Assembly (NCBI RefSeq): GCF_002994745.2
Contig: NC_037090.1
Location: 34,020,501-34,084,500 of the forward strand
Direction of reading: 5' to 3'
Source: Rosa chinensis
Taxonomy: Eukaryota; Streptophyta; Magnoliopsida; Rosales; Rosaceae
DNA length: 64,000 nt
In this document: positions 60,936-64,000 of the stretch, in pieces
How positions within the stretch are numbered: position 1 is the stretch's first letter
Layout of the letters: each line of letters starts with the position of its first letter
Translations under genes and position numbers: made by a program
The notes under the pieces: model-generated
Database searches by the model: none
The model's input: the letters and a program-made list of their open reading frames with translations, nothing else
Told to the model about the DNA's origin: nothing

Positions 60936-61158
60936 CATTGTAAGGCATTCGAAAACTTCCAGATCAGTTCTAGAAAAGAAAAATTGAGCAGAATCATATT
61001 CTCTCAAGAAATAAGAAAGCCATAATAGCAACAATAGCAGGCTTTTTATCAGTCTTTTGATGCCGTGTGCATCTTACTCCAAGTAAGTATTTGTAATCAG
61101 TTATGAGTAGCTAAACAGCTGTACCTACATGTGCGTTTGCAAGCATAATTAGCTATAA

Positions 61159-61622
61159 TGAGCCACGCTCATTGTACCGCCAGAGGTACCGACTCTCACC
61201 AAAGGAGTGACCTGCGAAGGCACAGCCAGGCGGGCTACCGCTCGAGCCTCGGATCGCCCCCAGATCACCGCTGACGCGCCGCCATGCGCTGCGCCAAGAT
61301 AGCATCAGAAGCTCCAGACGCTGGGAATCGAAGCACATCAGTCCCACATCGAAAACAAGAAGAAGATCAACCTTTTCCTCACCTATAAAAGGTTCTCTTC
61401 TCTCTCCTCATTAATTACACATTTATTACTCATTCATTGTTATGCTGTCTATTTGCATTGACTGATTTAGGCATCGGACAAGTGAAGACCGCCCAGTGCT
61501 GTCTCCCTCTGATGCCCTGTCTCTCGTGTGACAGCTAGCAGAGGCCATCAAATCCTCAGAGTAGCGGTCTGCCCACCGGACCCGCGTTAAACGAAAGATC
61601 GGCTACCGCCAGACTTTGAGCA
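61159..61622 (+). repeat. 5' LTR of the right-hand Tat element
   Basis: Starts TGAGCCACGCTC and ends TTTGAGCA. It has a good TATA box (CACCTATAAAAGGTT, 61380) and CAGTCCCACATCGAAAACAA, shared with the LTRs at 34.5 and 38.4 kb. The start is set by the TG dinucleotide only, since the 3' LTR is outside the window. Confidence 0.75.
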
Positions 61623-61628
61623 TTAACA

Positions 61629-61648
61629 TTGGCGCCGTCTGTGGGAAC
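61629..61648 (+). other. Primer-binding site
   Basis: TTGGCGCCGTCTGTGGGAAC, six bases after the LTR, as in the 34.5 kb element. Confidence 0.8.
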
Positions 61649-61681
61649 CCTTGAACAAAAGGTCATCCTGCCACAATCACC

Positions 61682-63456
61682 ATGACTAACGGTAGCGGGG
61701 GAAACGCTGAGGAGCAGGCAGACCAGTCAGCCATTCCCCAACCTACCAACCCGGAAGTAAACGTCAACCTCGCACTATTCAGCACCCCGGTAAACCCTGG
61801 CGGTGAGACAAACCCAAGTAGTAGCCGCCCACCAGGCCAAGACCTCACCTCTCTATATGAGCTGGCACTGGCGGATCTTCATAAGGCAAACAGAGAACGT
61901 GAACAAGAGCGTAAAGAAAAGGCCGAGGCCCAAAAGCAGGTGGCCACGTTGGTATCCCGTTTTGATGAACTAAGAAGAACGCTGGAGGCAACCGCCAACC
62001 CGGCACGGAGCGAACAATCACGGAGCAGCAGGCACAGCCGACCTAGTACCGGCGCATTGATACCAACACCAGTTGTGCATATGCAGGTCCCGCTGGACCC
62101 ACCAGAGCTATTGGGAATGGGGCCGCCCCCCGTGCCCCAGTTAATGTTAGAGCAGGAGGCAGAATCATCGCTGTAAACCCACCGCTCGAGACCAAGGGCA
62201 AGAACCGAGGGAAACCCACCCGCTCCCAAACGAGGATCAGTCCAGCGGAATGCTCGGCCAGGCCCCTCCGGCGATGTAACCGCTCAAATACTGGAAAGGA
62301 TGCAGCAGTTGGAGCAAAGGTTAATCCGAACGGAGTCAAGCACCCCAACGCCAATTTCAAATCCACTTTTCACGTCTAGGCCAGGACCATTCACTGCTGC
62401 AATTCTACAGGCTGTCAGACCGGCGTACGCAAAGACTCCAAAAATGTCACATTACAGCGGTAAGACTGACCCCTTTGTCCATATGGATTCGATGATGCCA
62501 CCTTATGCCACTTGTTCAGCGAAACGCTGGACAATGAGGCAATGAATTGGTTCTTCGAATGCCCGCCGGGATCCATTGACTAATTCCAGGCATTGTCACA
62601 CGCTTTCCTTTCTCGGTTCATCCTACTGTCCGCCGGACACCACAATACAAGCCAACTTTTCAACGTCAAGCAGGGTACGGAGGAAACACTAAAGGCATTC
62701 GTCACAAGGTGGCGAGCGGCAGCATCTCAGTGCCGTGATCTTGATAAAACAATGGCTTCGGCGGCTTTTAAGCAGGGACTCCTCAAGGGGCCATTCCTCT
62801 ATCACCTCAACTACAATCATCCAAATGCGGTGTACGACCACCTCATGAGCGAAGCGGTCATTCATGCCCAGGCAGAATTCATCACATATGGAGAAACCCC
62901 ACCGCCACCAGCAACACTAGCAAAATCAACACAACCCTCCTCCAGTCAGCAGGGGACCGCTAACAAAATCCCCAACACACCGCCAACTGACAAAAAGAGG
63001 GAGTGGCAACAGGGCCAGTACCACAACAAGTGGCAGAAGGACCAACACTATAAGGGAAACCGCCCATCCCATGGGGACAACAGCAACAAACAGACGGAGT
63101 CCTCTCAGCGGTATGCAGTATTTACGGTCCTCACAGCCTCGTATGAGGAAATATACAATCAGTGCAAGGATCAGATACCACCGCCGCCCCCGGGAAGATA
63201 CCCAAAAGCGGGCAAACCAAGAAACACCGGCAGGTTGTGCAAATACCATGAGGACAGCGGTCACAATACCAACAGCTGCAATGCTCTCAAAACGGCCATT
63301 GAGACCTTGTACCGTGATGGCAAGATGCAGCAATTCAAGGTGCGCCAACCGCCACCTGTGATCGCCGACATTGAGCCCTTGGGCCGCATCAACGCCATCG
63401 ACGGAGGTGCTCTAATCACCAACATGTCTCACAGGGCAAGAAAGCGTTATGCATGA
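61682..63456 (+). pseudogene. gag: gag of the right-hand Tat element
   Basis: ATG at 61682 opens a 164-codon leader with a charged helix (ELALADLHKANREREQERKE), ending at a TAA. The Retrotrans_gag domain runs from about 62290. Near 62490, PFVHMD is followed by a small deletion relative to the 34.5 kb copy and a frame change, and a TAA at 62581 interrupts. From 62593 to 63456 the frame is open: HAFLSRFILLSAG, AFVTRWRAAASQCRD, and a zinc-type motif (CKYHEDSGHNTNSC, 63239). It is not functional as it stands. Confidence 0.8.
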
Positions 63457-64000
63457 GCTAATCACCCAAAGGAAGTCTGCAACATCCGCTACGAAAGATC
63501 CGCAAAACTCCCAAAGTCTGGTTGGGAGCCCATTACCTTCTCAGAGGAGGAGGAACGCGGAGTACATCTACCCCATGACGATCCATTCTTGATCGACGCC
63601 ATTCTTGGCAAAATGTCAGTCGGAAAGATCCTGGTAGATAGCGGGTCCGCTGTCAACGTCATATTCAGTGGTTGTTACAACGACCTTAAGCGAAACAGAA
63701 AACTACTCCAAGATCATGAGCCACTGCTCAGCTTCTTCGGTGACGTCACGCAACCGCTGGGTTCTGACTATATGCAGCTAGTTATCGGTACTAGTCCATG
63801 TATGGCGGAGATACATACGGAGTTCATAATTGTCGATTGTTTCAGCTCATATAACGCCATCATTGGTCGGCCAACACTCAACAAACTCAAATGCATCATC
63901 ACCGGATACATGCTGCTCATGAATTTCCCCACACCCAACGGCACAGGCTGTGTCAGGGGAAGTCAGCAATTGGCACGAGAATGTTATTCAACTACTATAG
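63457..64000 (+). pseudogene. pro: Aspartic protease of the right-hand Tat element, partial
   Basis: In frame with gag after a TGA at 63454. The active site is intact (ILVDSGSAVNVIF, near 63630) and the terminal SSYNAIIGRPTLNKLKC signature is present near 63850. The window ends before the reverse transcriptase. Confidence 0.75.

Larger units (their letters stand above)
61159..64000 (+). mobile_element. Ty3/gypsy Tat element, same family as 34461, cut by the window edge
   Basis: A 5' LTR (61159-61622), PBS (61629), gag and protease are present, and the sequence runs off the window before reverse transcriptase. Gag and protease are close to those at 35.1-37.4 kb, but this copy keeps the protease active site. 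Confidence 0.85.

Overview
This is a plant nuclear window. Spliced genes, AT-rich intergenic DNA, (TA)n microsatellites and nested plant transposons point to a eudicot, plausibly a rosid or Rosaceae; that last step is inference. Only one host gene is convincing: a minus-strand, three-exon gibberellin 2-oxidase (25712-29127, 346 aa, complete). Almost everything else is transposable element, largely decayed, and several insertions can be ordered from target-site duplications (TSDs).

Layout. 1-4217: right ends of two CACTA (EnSpm) elements, the second carrying a spliced, broken Ulp1-type protease gene. 4602-7680: a 3.1 kb solo LTR of a minus-strand gypsy element with a perfect AAACC TSD. 8100-23601: a PIF/Harbinger element (TAA TSD) with convergent transposase and Myb-like pseudogenes. 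It is split by a probable Helitron (11479-23332), which is split by a 9.8 kb CACTA element (13389-23213). That CACTA carries a minus-strand Transposase_24-type gene and internal fold-back elements. 25712-29217: the GA2ox gene and promoter, with a tiny tRNA-derived SINE and a MITE in intron 2. 34461-38893: a pol-deleted Ty3/gypsy Tat element. 39290-41155: a copia-like 3' end and a LINE RT scrap. 41616-57620: a hAT-type element, containing a second TIR element, containing a 14.3 kb Tat retrotransposon (42385-56725, GCTAT TSD). 57985-60935: part of an endogenous caulimovirid. 61159-64000: the start of another Tat element of the 34461 family, cut by the window edge.

The most interesting object is inside the 14.3 kb Tat element. 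Between integrase and 3' LTR lies an antisense five-exon gene (55664-52349, 987 codons including the terminal stop). Its plant mobile domain is followed by a proline-rich linker and a coiled coil. All four introns are GT-AG and phase 0, the frame is unbroken over 3.3 kb, a TATA-like box lies upstream, and the only damage seen is seven nonsense codons. It looks like an accessory gene with its own transcription unit, recently inactivated.
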